The position numbers and the translations under genes are program-made. 64,000 nucleotides of DNA from NORP181 sp047623555 (lineage in GTDB: Bacteria > Pseudomonadota > Alphaproteobacteria > Rhodobacterales > Rhodobacteraceae): positions 1 through 64,000 of the forward strand of contig JBLHMP010000007.1 of the NCBI GenBank assembly GCA_047623555.1. Direction: 5' to 3'. This document shows positions 53,803 through 63,043 of the stretch, piece by piece. Positions within the stretch are counted from its first letter, which is position 1. Each line of letters starts with the position of its first letter. The notes under the pieces were generated by a model. The model was not told the origin of the DNA. It did no database searches and saw nothing but the letters and a program-made list of their open reading frames with translations.

Positions 53803-54336
53803 ATGACCATCATGATCCCGGCCTGGGTAGACGGCAAACTGGTCCCAGTGGAAAAGCTCGAGGCGCACCAAAAGGGCCTCAAACACAAGGCCGTGTCGGT
53901 CTTTGTCATCCGGGGCTCCGATATCCTGTTGCAACGCCGTGCATTGGGCAAATACCACACGCCCGGGCTTTGGGCCAACACCTGCTGCACCCATCCTGAC
54001 TGGGACGAACCCCCCATTACCTGCGCCGTTCGCCGCCTAGAACAAGAGTTGGGGATCACCGGTCTCTACCCCGAATTCCGCCACCATCTGGAATACCGCG
54101 CCGATGTCGGCAACGGCCTGATCGAACACGAAGCCGTCGACGTCTTTCTCGCCCATGTGCGCGGCGAATTACCCCTGACGCCGAACCCCGCCGAGGTCAT
54201 GGAGACAAGGTGGCTCGACTATCACGATCTTTTGGCCGAAATATCGCGCTATCCAGATCGCTTTACCCCTTGGCTCAAGATTTACCTACGCGATTATGCA
54301 GATACGATTTTCGGCGCTGACCTTAGATCAAACTGA
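53803..54336 (+). CDS. idi: Isopentenyl-diphosphate delta-isomerase, type I
   Basis: A 177-residue Nudix-fold isomerase converting isopentenyl to dimethylallyl diphosphate. HKAVSVFVIRG, the catalytic C62 in WANTCCTHP, and the RLEQELGI Nudix-like helix near 78-85 match the type I enzyme; the acidic pair around GLIEHEAVDVF near 103-105 is where the second catalytic residue is expected. Length is typical. It is not next to carotenoid or bacteriochlorophyll genes here; it sits among apparently catabolic genes. Confidence 0.94.
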   Translation: MTIMIPAWVDGKLVPVEKLEAHQKGLKHKAVSVFVIRGSDILLQRRALGKYHTPGLWANTCCTHPDWDEPPITCAVRRLEQELGITGLYPEFRHHLEYRADVGNGLIEHEAVDVFLAHVRGELPLTPNPAEVMETRWLDYHDLLAEISRYPDRFTPWLKIYLRDYADTIFGADLRSN

Positions 54337-54374
54337 CATTCGCCGACTTCAGCAACAGGATCAATAACTCCCCC

Positions 54375-55634
54375 ATGACCATACTTATCGCAGGCGCCGG
54401 CATCGCCGGATTGACCCTTGGCCTGACCCTGCACCAAATTGGCGTGCCGTTTCGCATCTTTGAAGCCAGCCGCGACATTCGCCCGCTTGGTGTTGGCATC
54501 AACCTGCAACCAAACGCGGTGCGCGAATTGTTCGACCTCGGGCTTGAGGCCCAGCTTGAAACCATCGGCGTCAAAACCCGCCAGATCAGCTTTCATTCCA
54601 AATACGGCCTAAAAATATGGGAAGAACCGCGCGGCCAGCGGGCTGGTTACAAATGGCCACAATATTCACTGCATCGTGGTAAATTGCAGGTCATGCTCTA
54701 TGAAACCCTGCTGGATCGCGCCGGACCTGATTGCATCGTCACTAATGCCCGCGCCACCGGTTTTAAAAACGCTCCCGATCACGCCAGCCTGAGCCTTGCA
54801 AATGGCGAACAGCCAACCGGCGATCTGGTCATTGCGGCGGATGGCATCCATTCGGCCCTGCGCGCCCAGATTGCCCCGAATGAGGGTGATCCCATCTGGA
54901 ATGGTCGTGTTTTGTGGCGCGCCACAACATTGGCACCGCCCTATTTCGGCGGCGCGGCGATGGTAATGATCGGCCACGATGATCTGCGGGTCGTCGCCTA
55001 TCCGATATCCAAGCCCGATCCGAATACTGGCCTCGTCACCCTGAACTGGATCGCGGAAAAGAAATTCGACCCGGCGCAGGGCTGGGCCAAAGACGACTGG
55101 AACCGCGCCGCCGACATCAATGATTTCCTGCCCGACTTCGCCGATTGGACCTTTGACTGGATCCACGCGCCCACGCTGATCCGGGGTGCCGATCAGGTGT
55201 TTGAATACCCGATGGTCGACCGCCTGCCGCTGGATCAATGGACCCATGGCCGCGTCACGCTGATGGGCGACGCCGCGCACCCGACCTATCCGGTTGGCTC
55301 AAACGGGGCCAGTCAGGCGATCATCGACGCCCGTGTTATTGGCGCGCAATTGCTGGAACACGGGATGACCACCAAAGCGCTGGAAACCTACGAGGCCCAA
55401 ATCCGCCCCACCACAACCGGCGTTTTCCACGCCAATCGCGGCTCTGGCCCCGACGCGGTTATGCAATGGATTGAGGATCGCTGCGGCGGCCAGTTCACCG
55501 ACATCAACGATGTCATCCCACATGCCGATCTTGCGGCCCATTCCAACAAATACAAATCCATCGCCGGGTTCTCGATTGACGCGCTAAACGGCAAACCGCC
55601 ACTGATCCCACAAAACGCGCGCCTTAAACTCTGA
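54375..55634 (+). CDS. FAD-dependent monooxygenase
   Basis: A 419-residue class A flavin monooxygenase. The GAGIAGLTLG dinucleotide motif is at residues 7-16, followed by FEASRDIRPLGVGINLQPNA, the DG motif VIAADGIHSALR near 155 and the GDAAHPTYPVGSNGASQAII motif near 297. It resembles the PhzS-like/salicylate-hydroxylase-like group that hydroxylates aromatic or heteroaromatic acids; the substrate is unknown. It lies 38 bases after idi. A dispersed repeat follows the stop. Confidence 0.9.
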   Translation: MTILIAGAGIAGLTLGLTLHQIGVPFRIFEASRDIRPLGVGINLQPNAVRELFDLGLEAQLETIGVKTRQISFHSKYGLKIWEEPRGQRAGYKWPQYSLHRGKLQVMLYETLLDRAGPDCIVTNARATGFKNAPDHASLSLANGEQPTGDLVIAADGIHSALRAQIAPNEGDPIWNGRVLWRATTLAPPYFGGAAMVMIGHDDLRVVAYPISKPDPNTGLVTLNWIAEKKFDPAQGWAKDDWNRAADINDFLPDFADWTFDWIHAPTLIRGADQVFEYPMVDRLPLDQWTHGRVTLMGDAAHPTYPVGSNGASQAIIDARVIGAQLLEHGMTTKALETYEAQIRPTTTGVFHANRGSGPDAVMQWIEDRCGGQFTDINDVIPHADLAAHSNKYKSIAGFSIDALNGKPPLIPQNARLKL

Positions 55635-55637
55635 CTC

Positions 55638-55672
55638 GTTTCCAATTTCCAAAAATATCCCCGCCGGAGGCA
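55638..55672. repeat. Dispersed intergenic repeat (long form)
   Basis: GTTTCCAATTTCCAAAAATA followed by TCCCCGCCGGAGGCA, nearly identical to the copy at 23795-23829. It lies three bases after the monooxygenase stop and 35 bases before the CoA-transferase start. Confidence 0.75.
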
Positions 55673-55707
55673 AAAGAATCCTGCGACTTACCCAAAGGAA
55701 CACGTCA

Positions 55708-56832
55708 ATGCTAAATCGAAATGGCCCTCTCAAAGGCGTGCGTGTGGTGGAACTGGCCGGCCTTGGGCCCGCCCCCTTTGCCTGTATGATGATGGCCGAT
55801 ATGGGCGCCGAAGTCGTGCGCATCGCCCGCCCCGGACAGAAACCGCTGTTCGGGCTCGAGCAGAAACACAACCTCTATGACCGCTCGCGTCAGACCCTGA
55901 CGCTTGATCTGCGCGACCCGGATCAAAAAGCCCAAGCCCTGCAATTGATCGACCGCGCCGAAATCCTCATCGAGGGCTATCGCCCCGGCGTGATGGAACG
56001 CCTTGGCCTTGGCCCTGACGATATGCTGGCACGTAATCCAGCACTGGTTTATGGCCGCATGACCGGCTGGGGGCAGGACGGCACACTGATCGACCGCGCC
56101 GGCCACGACCTGACCTATATGGCAATCACTGGCACGCTTTGGTCCATTGGCCCGGCTGACACGCCCCCACCGCCACCGCAAAATATCGTCGCCGATCTGG
56201 CCGGTGGTGGCATGATGATGGTGGCCGGCGTGCTTGCCGCGTTGCTAAGCGTGCGCAGCACCGGGCAAGGTCAGGTGATTGACACCTGCATGTCTGATGG
56301 CGCGGCGCTAATGATGGTCATGCAGTTTGGGCTAAAGGCCGGAGGCGTCTGGAATGATGCGGAACGCGGTGCCAATGTGCTGAACGGTGGATCGGCCTGG
56401 TATCAGTGTTATGAAACCCTTGATGGCGGCTATGTCGCCCTTGGCGCGATTGAGCCGCAATTCTTTGCCAAGTTCCTTGAGGTTTTGGACCTTGGCGATG
56501 ATCCGACCTTTGCCAACCAATACGCCCCCGATGCCCAACCCCCGATGCAGGCCGCCCTGCGCGATCTGTTTCTGACCCGTGATCGCGATGACTGGGCGGC
56601 GTTACTGGAACATGTCGACGCCTGTTTCGCCCCGGTCCTGTCGATGGACGAAGCCCCATCACATCCGCATAACATCGCGCGCGGCACCTTTGTCACCACC
56701 GATGGCGTGCTGCAACCCGGCCCCTGCCCGCGATTTCTGGGCACCCCGGCAGACCCGCCTACACATGGCGATGCAGGCACGATAACAGTTGAAACGGTAC
56801 TGACCGCCTGGACCGAAAATCCGCCGATGTAG
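55708..56832 (+). CDS. CaiB/BaiF-type CoA-transferase (racemase-like)
   Basis: A 374-residue family III CoA-transferase, closest in look to alpha-methylacyl-CoA racemases. LKGVRVVELAGLGPAPFACMMMADMGAEVVRI is the family opening; RMTGWGQDGTLIDRAGHDLTYMAI carries the GHD region seen in racemase-type members, and GAIEPQFFAKFLEVL lies near 250. The racemase assignment is favoured over a pure CoA-transferase by the GHD/ITG motif but is not certain. AAAGGA lies ahead of the ATG. Confidence 0.88.
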   Translation: MLNRNGPLKGVRVVELAGLGPAPFACMMMADMGAEVVRIARPGQKPLFGLEQKHNLYDRSRQTLTLDLRDPDQKAQALQLIDRAEILIEGYRPGVMERLGLGPDDMLARNPALVYGRMTGWGQDGTLIDRAGHDLTYMAITGTLWSIGPADTPPPPPQNIVADLAGGGMMMVAGVLAALLSVRSTGQGQVIDTCMSDGAALMMVMQFGLKAGGVWNDAERGANVLNGGSAWYQCYETLDGGYVALGAIEPQFFAKFLEVLDLGDDPTFANQYAPDAQPPMQAALRDLFLTRDRDDWAALLEHVDACFAPVLSMDEAPSHPHNIARGTFVTTDGVLQPGPCPRFLGTPADPPTHGDAGTITVETVLTAWTENPPM

Positions 56833-56943
56833 CAGTCAAATTATTAGATTTGGCCTCAATCCCCTTGTGTCTCAACTATTCTCTGCCAAAACTAACCATA
56901 GAACCGGCCAAGCAATGGCCAGCATCCAACACGGGAGAACACG

Positions 56944-58425
56944 ATGAAATACTTCTCAAAACTGGCCTTTGCCAGTGCCCTCGCATTGGCCGCAGGTATG
57001 GGCGGCGCGCAGGCGCAGACCAGCCTGACCCTCGCCATGCAGTTGGAACCACCGCATCTGGACCCCACTAGTGCCGCCGCCGGTGCCATTGATTCCGTGG
57101 TTTATTCCAACATTTTCGAAGGTCTGACCCGGTTCATGGGCGACGGATCAATCGTGCCCGGACTGGCCGAGAACTGGGATATTTCAGACGACGGGCTGAC
57201 CTATACGTTCAAACTGCGGGACGGCGTCACATTCCATGACGGCACCACAATGGACGCCGAAGATGTCAAATTCTCGCTCGACCGCGCCCGCGCCGAAGAC
57301 AGCGTGAATGCGCAAAAGGCCCTGTACGTCGGCATCGCCGATGTCACCGTGATCGACCCTTTGACCGTGCAACTGACGCTGGCCGAACCAAACGGCAACA
57401 TGCTGTTCAACCTTGCCTGGGGCGACGCCGTCATCGTGGCGCCTGAAAGCATTGAGACCATCAAAACCAACCCAATTGGCACCGGCGCTTTCAAATTCAG
57501 CAACTGGGTGCAGGGCGACCGTATTGATATCACCCGCAACCCCGATTACTGGGGCACCCCGGCGATCCTTGAGAATGCCACGTTTAAATTCATCTCGGAC
57601 CCGACTGCCGCATTTGCCGCTATGATGGCCGAAGATGTTGACGTATTCAGCGGCTTTCCGGCCCCGGAAAACCTGCCGCAGTTTGAGGCAGATCCCCGGT
57701 TTCAGGTGCTGATCGGATCGACCGAAGGCGAAACCATCCTGTCGATCAACAACAAAATGCCGCCCTTTGACGACGTCCGCGTCCGCGAAGCCGTGGCCCA
57801 TGCCATTGACCGCCAGGCAATCATCGACGGCGCCATGTTCGGCTATGGCACGCCCATCGGCAGTCATTTCGCACCGCACCATCCGGCCTATGTCGACCTG
57901 ACTGGCAACTCGGCATTTGACCCGGATTTGTCCCGCAAATTGTTGGCCGAAGCCGGGCTTTCGGATGGCTTTGAAACCACATTGTACCTGCCGCCGCCGT
58001 CCTACGCGCGTCGTGGTGGTGAAATCATCGCCGCTCAGTTGGCCGAGGTTGGTATCACTGCCAAAATCACCAACGTCGAATGGGCGCAGTGGTTGGAAAC
58101 CGTGTTCCGAGGCAAGGATTTTGGCCTGACCATCGTGTCTCATACCGAACCCATGGACATCGGCATCTATGCCCGTCCTGACTATTATTTCCAGTATGAC
58201 AACCCGAAATTCCAGGAGCTGATGACAACGCTGAATGCCACCACCGATCCGGCCACCCGGACCGAATTGCTGACACAGGCACAGACCATCATTTCCGATG
58301 ATTACGTCAACGGATATCTGTTCCAGCTGGCGGCTCTTAGTGTTGCCAAAGCCGGTCTTGAAGGGTTGTGGACCAATGCGCCAACGCAGGCCAACGACCT
58401 GACCGCGGTTCGCTGGGCGGACTGA
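56944..58425 (+). CDS. Peptide/solute-binding protein of ABC importer (SBP_bac_5)
   Basis: A 493-residue periplasmic binding protein of the dipeptide/oligopeptide (DppA/OppA) class. The signal peptide is MKYFSKLAFASALALAAGMG with cleavage after AQA. The family signatures VPGLAENWDISDDGLTYTFK near 70 and LRDGVTFHDGTTMDAEDVKFSLDRA are present. GGGAG precedes the ATG. An intrinsic terminator follows the stop. The matching permeases start 1.2 kb downstream, beyond a minus-strand TetR cassette. Confidence 0.93.
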   Translation: MKYFSKLAFASALALAAGMGGAQAQTSLTLAMQLEPPHLDPTSAAAGAIDSVVYSNIFEGLTRFMGDGSIVPGLAENWDISDDGLTYTFKLRDGVTFHDGTTMDAEDVKFSLDRARAEDSVNAQKALYVGIADVTVIDPLTVQLTLAEPNGNMLFNLAWGDAVIVAPESIETIKTNPIGTGAFKFSNWVQGDRIDITRNPDYWGTPAILENATFKFISDPTAAFAAMMAEDVDVFSGFPAPENLPQFEADPRFQVLIGSTEGETILSINNKMPPFDDVRVREAVAHAIDRQAIIDGAMFGYGTPIGSHFAPHHPAYVDLTGNSAFDPDLSRKLLAEAGLSDGFETTLYLPPPSYARRGGEIIAAQLAEVGITAKITNVEWAQWLETVFRGKDFGLTIVSHTEPMDIGIYARPDYYFQYDNPKFQELMTTLNATTDPATRTELLTQAQTIISDDYVNGYLFQLAALSVAKAGLEGLWTNAPTQANDLTAVRWAD

Positions 58426-58447
58426 CCTACGACATCAGAAATCAATC

Positions 58448-58474
58448 AAAAGGCCTCTATTTCAGGGGCCTTTT
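58448..58474. terminator. Bidirectional intrinsic terminator
   Basis: AAAAGGCC and GGCCTTTT arms around TCTATTTCAGG, lying between the binding-protein gene and the convergent TetR gene. A-rich on one side and T-rich on the other, so it can end both transcripts. Confidence 0.8.
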
Positions 58475-58480
58475 GCAATT

Positions 58481-59089
58481 TTATGCACTGTCTTCTTCGC
58501 GCCCAAAAAGCGATAATTGCAGATCAAGCAGACGCCCCCCTTCGCGTGCCAGCAAGGCAGGATCGCGTGTCACGATCATGCGCAACACCAGACTTTGGAT
58601 GACCCCGAACAGCAATATCACACCGTCACCGGTGCAAAGCCCGTCGCGGAAATGGCCCAACAAACGGGCCTGTTCGAACTCAGCACTCAGCGCGGTGCGA
58701 AAGTCGGTCATGGCCGATTGGATGCGGCGACGCGTTTCGCTCAACCGCCCTGTTGGATCGCGGGCCACCATGATCTCAGGCAGGGCCGGTGTTTCGGAAA
58801 TCAGCTCAAGATGGCCCAACATCAGCGCCCGCAGATTGGCCATCGGGGATTGGTCCGCCGATCCGTTGTTATTTAGGTTTTTGCAAATCCGGGCACAGAG
58901 CATATCGCTCACTGCCAGCCAGACATCATGTTTTTTGGGAAAATGTTTGTAAATCGCCGGTTGCGTCAGGCCAAGCCGCCCGGCGATCATGCCGGTTGTC
59001 ACGTGATCCGGGCCAACTTCGAACGACAGATCCAGCGTAGCACTCAGGATTTCGGCTCTGCGATCTTTTGAGGTTTTGCGCATCTTCAT
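58481..59089 (-). CDS. TetR/AcrR-family regulator
   Basis: A 202-residue repressor with an N-terminal helix-turn-helix (ILSATLDLSFEVGPDHVTTG, AGRLGLTQPAIYKHFPKKHDVW). The ligand domain is unassigned. The start at 59089 (MKMRKTSKDRR) overlaps the stop of the upstream membrane gene by four bases (ATGA), which fixes it. The pair is probably autoregulated through the palindrome at 59508-59533. Confidence 0.9.
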   Translation of the reverse strand: MKMRKTSKDRRAEILSATLDLSFEVGPDHVTTGMIAGRLGLTQPAIYKHFPKKHDVWLAVSDMLCARICKNLNNNGSADQSPMANLRALMLGHLELISETPALPEIMVARDPTGRLSETRRRIQSAMTDFRTALSAEFEQARLLGHFRDGLCTGDGVILLFGVIQSLVLRMIVTRDPALLAREGGRLLDLQLSLFGREEDSA

Positions 59090-59496
59090 AGCGCCCTTGT
59101 GGCGCGCCTCGCCAAGACCGCAATCACCACCCAAAACCCGAACCTGAACGCCAGGGCCGCAACTGTGCGCATCTCAAATGCTTGGCCGCGCAAGACCATG
59201 ACCGTAAACCCCAAAGCGACCACAGCGGTTGCGATGGCGATGAAAGCCGCCAATCCAGCAGCCCAAGTTTCCTGCCGCCACAAGCCAATTGCCGCGGCGA
59301 TATACAGACCGCCCGCCAAAAAGTTGAACCAAACAACAAAATGGATGTAATTTCCGGCCATTTCCCGGGCTTGGGCAGGTCCAAACAGAACACTGCCCCC
59401 CAAAAAGACCGTCATGACACCAAAAACCAAGGCAAAGATCGCCGTGGGTTTGGCCCATCGAAAGGCCATTTCTGGGTGTTGTATAAGGTTGGTCAT
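59086..59496 (-). CDS. Four-helix membrane protein of unknown function
   Basis: A 136-residue protein with four hydrophobic segments (about 18-37, 48-67, 75-99 and 112-130). I do not recognise the family. It is the first gene of a two-gene unit with the TetR regulator, which suggests that it responds to the ligand sensed by that regulator. AAGGAG lies upstream of the ATG, inside the edge of the palindromic operator. Confidence 0.75.
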   Translation of the reverse strand: MTNLIQHPEMAFRWAKPTAIFALVFGVMTVFLGGSVLFGPAQAREMAGNYIHFVVWFNFLAGGLYIAAAIGLWRQETWAAGLAAFIAIATAVVALGFTVMVLRGQAFEMRTVAALAFRFGFWVVIAVLARRATRAL

Positions 59497-59507
59497 GGCG
59501 TGCTTCT

Positions 59508-59533
59508 CCTTAGTTATGTTACAATAACTAAGG
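59508..59533. promoter_or_regulatory. Probable TetR operator: 26-bp palindrome
   Basis: Perfect 10-base arms CCTTAGTTAT (59508-59517) and ATAACTAAGG (59524-59533) around GTTACA. It overlaps the ribosome-binding site of the membrane gene, so binding would block that unit directly. It lies 141 bases before the permease start on the other strand. Confidence 0.78.
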
Positions 59534-59673
59534 GTGCATTATGCGCATTACAACACCACGCTGATATTCCACGCCAGGTTTTGGCCAATCAAAGCACCAA
59601 TGCCACAAACAACATCCCATTTCATGCCGAATGCCAATTCCCCCTCCCCACAAACCACGTTAACATCCTTCTA

Positions 59674-60621
59674 ATGTTACGCTATTTTCTCAAACGCTTG
59701 ATGTCTCTCATCCTAAGCTTGGCCGTCGCCTCACTGGTGATTTTTGTGGTAATCGAGGTCGCCCCCGGTGACCCGGCGAGTTTCATGCTTGGCATGAATG
59801 CCCAGCCCGACACCATCGCCGCCCTGCGCGCCGAACTGGGGTTGGACGTGCCGAAACTGCAGCGTTACCTGACCTGGGTCAGCAACATGCTGACCGGTGA
59901 TTTTGGCACCTCATATACCTATCGCACCTCGGTCTCGACGATGATCACGGACCGGATGTGGGTGTCTATGCCGCTGGCGTTATACGCGCTGATCCTGTCG
60001 ACCATCATTGCGTTTCCCGCTGGTATCTACGCCGCCGCCCGACGCGGCAAAGCTGGTGATATGATGGTCATGGGCGCGACACAACTGGGCGTGGCGGTGC
60101 CAAATTTCTGGTTCGCCATGATGTTGGTTTTACTGTTTTCCATCAACTTGCGCTGGTTCAGCGCCGGTGGTTTTGTCGGCTGGGACAAGGGCCTGTGGGC
60201 TGGTCTGCATTCGCTAACCTTGCCCGCCATCTCGCTCGCGCTGCCGCAGGCGGCCATTCTGGCACGGGTCATGCGGTCATCCCTGCTCGACATCCTGGGC
60301 GAAGATTTTATGCGCACCGCCCGTGCCAAAGGGTTGTCACGCAGGCAGGCATTGTGGCGTCACGGGGTACGCAATGCGATGATCCCGGTGCTGACAATCA
60401 TCGGTTTGCAATTCTCGTTCCTGCTCGCCGGATCAATCATAATTGAACAGGTGTTTTATCTGCCGGGGCTGGGTCGGCTGGTGTTTCAGTCGATTTCTTC
60501 GCGTGATCTGATCGTGGTGGAAAGCGTCGTCATGCTTCTGGTATTTGCTGTAATCGTGGTTAATTTCTTCGTTGATCTGGCCTATGCAGCCGTTGATCCA
60601 AGACTAAGGTCACGCACATGA
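59674..60621 (+). CDS. ABC importer permease, DppB/OppB type
   Basis: A 315-residue permease with an N-terminal helix (MLRYFLKRLMSLILSLAVAS), the conserved VAPGDPASFMLG stretch, and the EAA-like loop RTARAKGLSRRQALWRHGVRNAMIPVLT near 220. Six membrane segments are visible. The start lacks a good ribosome-binding site; it is the only ATG that precedes the first helix. It overlaps the next permease gene by four bases. Confidence 0.93.
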   Translation: MLRYFLKRLMSLILSLAVASLVIFVVIEVAPGDPASFMLGMNAQPDTIAALRAELGLDVPKLQRYLTWVSNMLTGDFGTSYTYRTSVSTMITDRMWVSMPLALYALILSTIIAFPAGIYAAARRGKAGDMMVMGATQLGVAVPNFWFAMMLVLLFSINLRWFSAGGFVGWDKGLWAGLHSLTLPAISLALPQAAILARVMRSSLLDILGEDFMRTARAKGLSRRQALWRHGVRNAMIPVLTIIGLQFSFLLAGSIIIEQVFYLPGLGRLVFQSISSRDLIVVESVVMLLVFAVIVVNFFVDLAYAAVDPRLRSRT

Positions 60622-61433
60622 ACCGCAATCTGATCATCGGCACAGCGCTGTCATCGCTGGTCGTTTTCGCCGCGCTTTTGTCGTTTGTCTGGACGCCATA
60701 TGCCGATACGGCGATGAATATCCCGGACAAACTGCAAGGCCCGAACTGGCAACATTGGTTTGGCACCGATCACTTTGGCCGTGATATTTTCAGCATGATT
60801 ATGGTTGGTGCGCGCACCTCGATCGCCGTGGCTCTGGTCGCCGTCACCATCGGCATTGGCCTTGGCGTGCCGCTAGGGTTAACGGCCGCCGCGCGCAAAG
60901 GCGGTTGGATGGACGAGCTGATTATGCGCGGCAATGACCTGGTATTTGCCTTTCCGGCCATCGTTATCGCCATCCTGATTACCGCGGTATTTGGCGCCGG
61001 CGCGATCAACGCTATCGTTGCCATCGGCATCTTTAACATCCCGGTTTTCGCCCGTGTCACCCGTGGCGCCGCGTTATCGTTATGGGAGCGGGATTTCATC
61101 CTGTCGGCCCGTGTTGCCGGTAAATCCAGCGCCCGGATATCGTTTGAACACATCCTGCCCAACGTGATGAACCTTCTAATTGTGCAGGGCACTATCCAGT
61201 TCAGCCTTGGCATTCTGGCCGAGGCAGGCCTGAGCTATGTCGGCCTTGGCGCACAGCCGCCCACGCCCAGTTGGGGCCGCATGCTGGCCGACGCACAAAC
61301 CATGGTCAGCTTTGCGCCACATCTGGCATTGTTCCCCGGAATGGCGATTATCCTGACGGTTCTTGGCCTGAATCTGATGGGCGACGGGCTGCGCGATTAT
61401 CTTGACCCCCGATTGCGGATCACCCGATCATGA
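60618..61433 (+). CDS. ABC importer permease, DppC/OppC type
   Basis: A 271-residue permease with the DppC features HWFGTDHFGRDIFSMIMVGA near residue 48, the EAA loop SARVAGKSSARISFEHILPNV near 175, and FSLGILAEAGLSYVGLGAQPPTPSWGRML near 195. It overlaps both neighbours by four bases, so binding of the two permeases and the ATPase in one complex is expected. Confidence 0.94.
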   Translation: MNRNLIIGTALSSLVVFAALLSFVWTPYADTAMNIPDKLQGPNWQHWFGTDHFGRDIFSMIMVGARTSIAVALVAVTIGIGLGVPLGLTAAARKGGWMDELIMRGNDLVFAFPAIVIAILITAVFGAGAINAIVAIGIFNIPVFARVTRGAALSLWERDFILSARVAGKSSARISFEHILPNVMNLLIVQGTIQFSLGILAEAGLSYVGLGAQPPTPSWGRMLADAQTMVSFAPHLALFPGMAIILTVLGLNLMGDGLRDYLDPRLRITRS

Positions 61434-63043
61434 GTTTGCTACAAATCACGGATCTTAACCTATTCATCCACAAAACCCCCATCCTGCGCGATGTGTCCCT
61501 GACCGTGGAACAAGGCGAAATTGTTGCCGTTACCGGAGAAAGCGGGTCTGGCAAATCCATGACAGCGCTGGCGGTGATGCAACTTCTGCCTGACCTGACA
61601 ACGGCCACCGGGTCGATCCTCCTAAACGGAACCGACCTGTTTGCCACGTCCGAAGCCGATTTGTGCGCCCTACGCGGCAGCGCCATCGGCATGGTATTTC
61701 AGGAACCGATGACGGCGCTGAACCCGGTCAAAACCATCGGCGATCAGGTCGCCGAAACCATCCTGATCCACAAAGCGATGCCGCCTGCCAAAGCGAGAGA
61801 GCGCGCCCGTGATGTGCTCGCCCGTGTTGGCCTCCCCCCTGATAAATTCCCACTTAGCCGCTTCCCCCACGAACTGTCCGGCGGCCAGCGCCAGCGGGTT
61901 GTCATTGCCATGGCCATCGCCTTGCGGCCAAAACTGCTGATCGCGGATGAGCCGACCACAGCGCTTGATGTCACCACACAAGCGCAAATCCTTGAGCTGC
62001 TCAAAGGCCTCGTCAAAGAGGAAAACATGGGGCTGTTGATGATCACCCATGACCTTGCCGTAGTATCCGATATGGCCGACCGCATCGTTGTCATGCGTCA
62101 CGGTGAAATTGTTGAAACCGGCCCCACCAAACACCTGCTCGCCCATATGCAGCACCCCTATACCAAGATGCTATTCGCCGCCTCAGGTCACATTGTTGAT
62201 CTGCCCGAACCGCCAGAACCAACGCCGCTGCTCGAGGTGCAAAACGCCATCCGCGACTACCGTTTGCCGCGCAGCAAGCTATTCGCGAAACCAGATCATT
62301 ACCGCGCCGTCAACAACGTCAGCTTTACCCTGCATCGCGGCGAACGTCTGGGCCTTGTCGGCGAGAGCGGATGTGGAAAATCCACCCTCACACGCGCAAT
62401 TCTGGGGCTAGAGGCCCTGCAAGGCGGCCAAATCCTACTTGACGGTGCCCCGGTTTTCTCGGGCCACAGCCCCAATCTGGATGTACGGCGCAAAATGCAG
62501 GTGGTGTTTCAGGACCCGTTTGGATCGTTCAACCCACGTCACCGTGTCGACCGGTTGATTACCGAACCATTTTTCTTGCTCGACAAACCGCCCAAAGGTC
62601 GCGCGCGCCAAGACGCCATTGCCGAAGCCTTAACCGCTGTTGGTCTGCGCCCCGATGATGCCCTGAAATACATCCACGAATTCTCGGGTGGCCAGCGCCA
62701 ACGCATCGCCATCGCCCGCGCGCTGATCATCCGCCCAGAACTGATCCTGTTTGACGAGGCGGTCAGCGCGTTGGATGTCTCCGTCCGCGCCCAAATCCTT
62801 GATCTTTTGGCCGAACTTTGCACTGCTTATAATCTAACCTACCTGTTCATCAGCCACGATCTAAGCGTCGTGCGAACGGTGACCGACCGGGTTCTGGTGA
62901 TGAAATCCGGCGAAATTGTCGAGCAGGGCAAAACCGAATCTGTCTTCAGCAATCCGCAACATCCCTATACCCAATCCCTGATCGCAGCCGCCCCGCGCCT
63001 GCCCGATCTGACCGCCCTGCGAAGGAGCCTGAGCAATGCCTGA
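61430..63043 (+). CDS. Fused double-ATPase subunit of peptide-type ABC importer (DppD-DppF)
   Basis: A 537-residue protein with two complete ABC cassettes. The first has Walker A GESGSGKS near 37, signature LSGGQRQRV near 155 and Walker B LLIADEPTTALD. The second has GESGCGKST near 310, FSGGQRQRI near 420 and LILFDEAVSALD. The two oligopeptide-binding C-terminal extensions (HPYTKMLFAA, HPYTQSLIAAAPRLPDL) are present. The aldehyde dehydrogenase gene starts inside its last eight bases. Confidence 0.95.
   Translation: MSLLQITDLNLFIHKTPILRDVSLTVEQGEIVAVTGESGSGKSMTALAVMQLLPDLTTATGSILLNGTDLFATSEADLCALRGSAIGMVFQEPMTALNPVKTIGDQVAETILIHKAMPPAKARERARDVLARVGLPPDKFPLSRFPHELSGGQRQRVVIAMAIALRPKLLIADEPTTALDVTTQAQILELLKGLVKEENMGLLMITHDLAVVSDMADRIVVMRHGEIVETGPTKHLLAHMQHPYTKMLFAASGHIVDLPEPPEPTPLLEVQNAIRDYRLPRSKLFAKPDHYRAVNNVSFTLHRGERLGLVGESGCGKSTLTRAILGLEALQGGQILLDGAPVFSGHSPNLDVRRKMQVVFQDPFGSFNPRHRVDRLITEPFFLLDKPPKGRARQDAIAEALTAVGLRPDDALKYIHEFSGGQRQRIAIARALIIRPELILFDEAVSALDVSVRAQILDLLAELCTAYNLTYLFISHDLSVVRTVTDRVLVMKSGEIVEQGKTESVFSNPQHPYTQSLIAAAPRLPDLTALRRSLSNA

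Noticed and set aside
54666..55280. 204-residue minus-strand open frame opposite the FAD monooxygenase
   Set aside because: Mirror of conserved codon structure; no motif of its own.
57184..58143. 319-residue minus-strand open frame opposite the binding protein
   Set aside because: Antisense to a clear SBP_bac_5 gene; no ribosome-binding site or recognisable domain.
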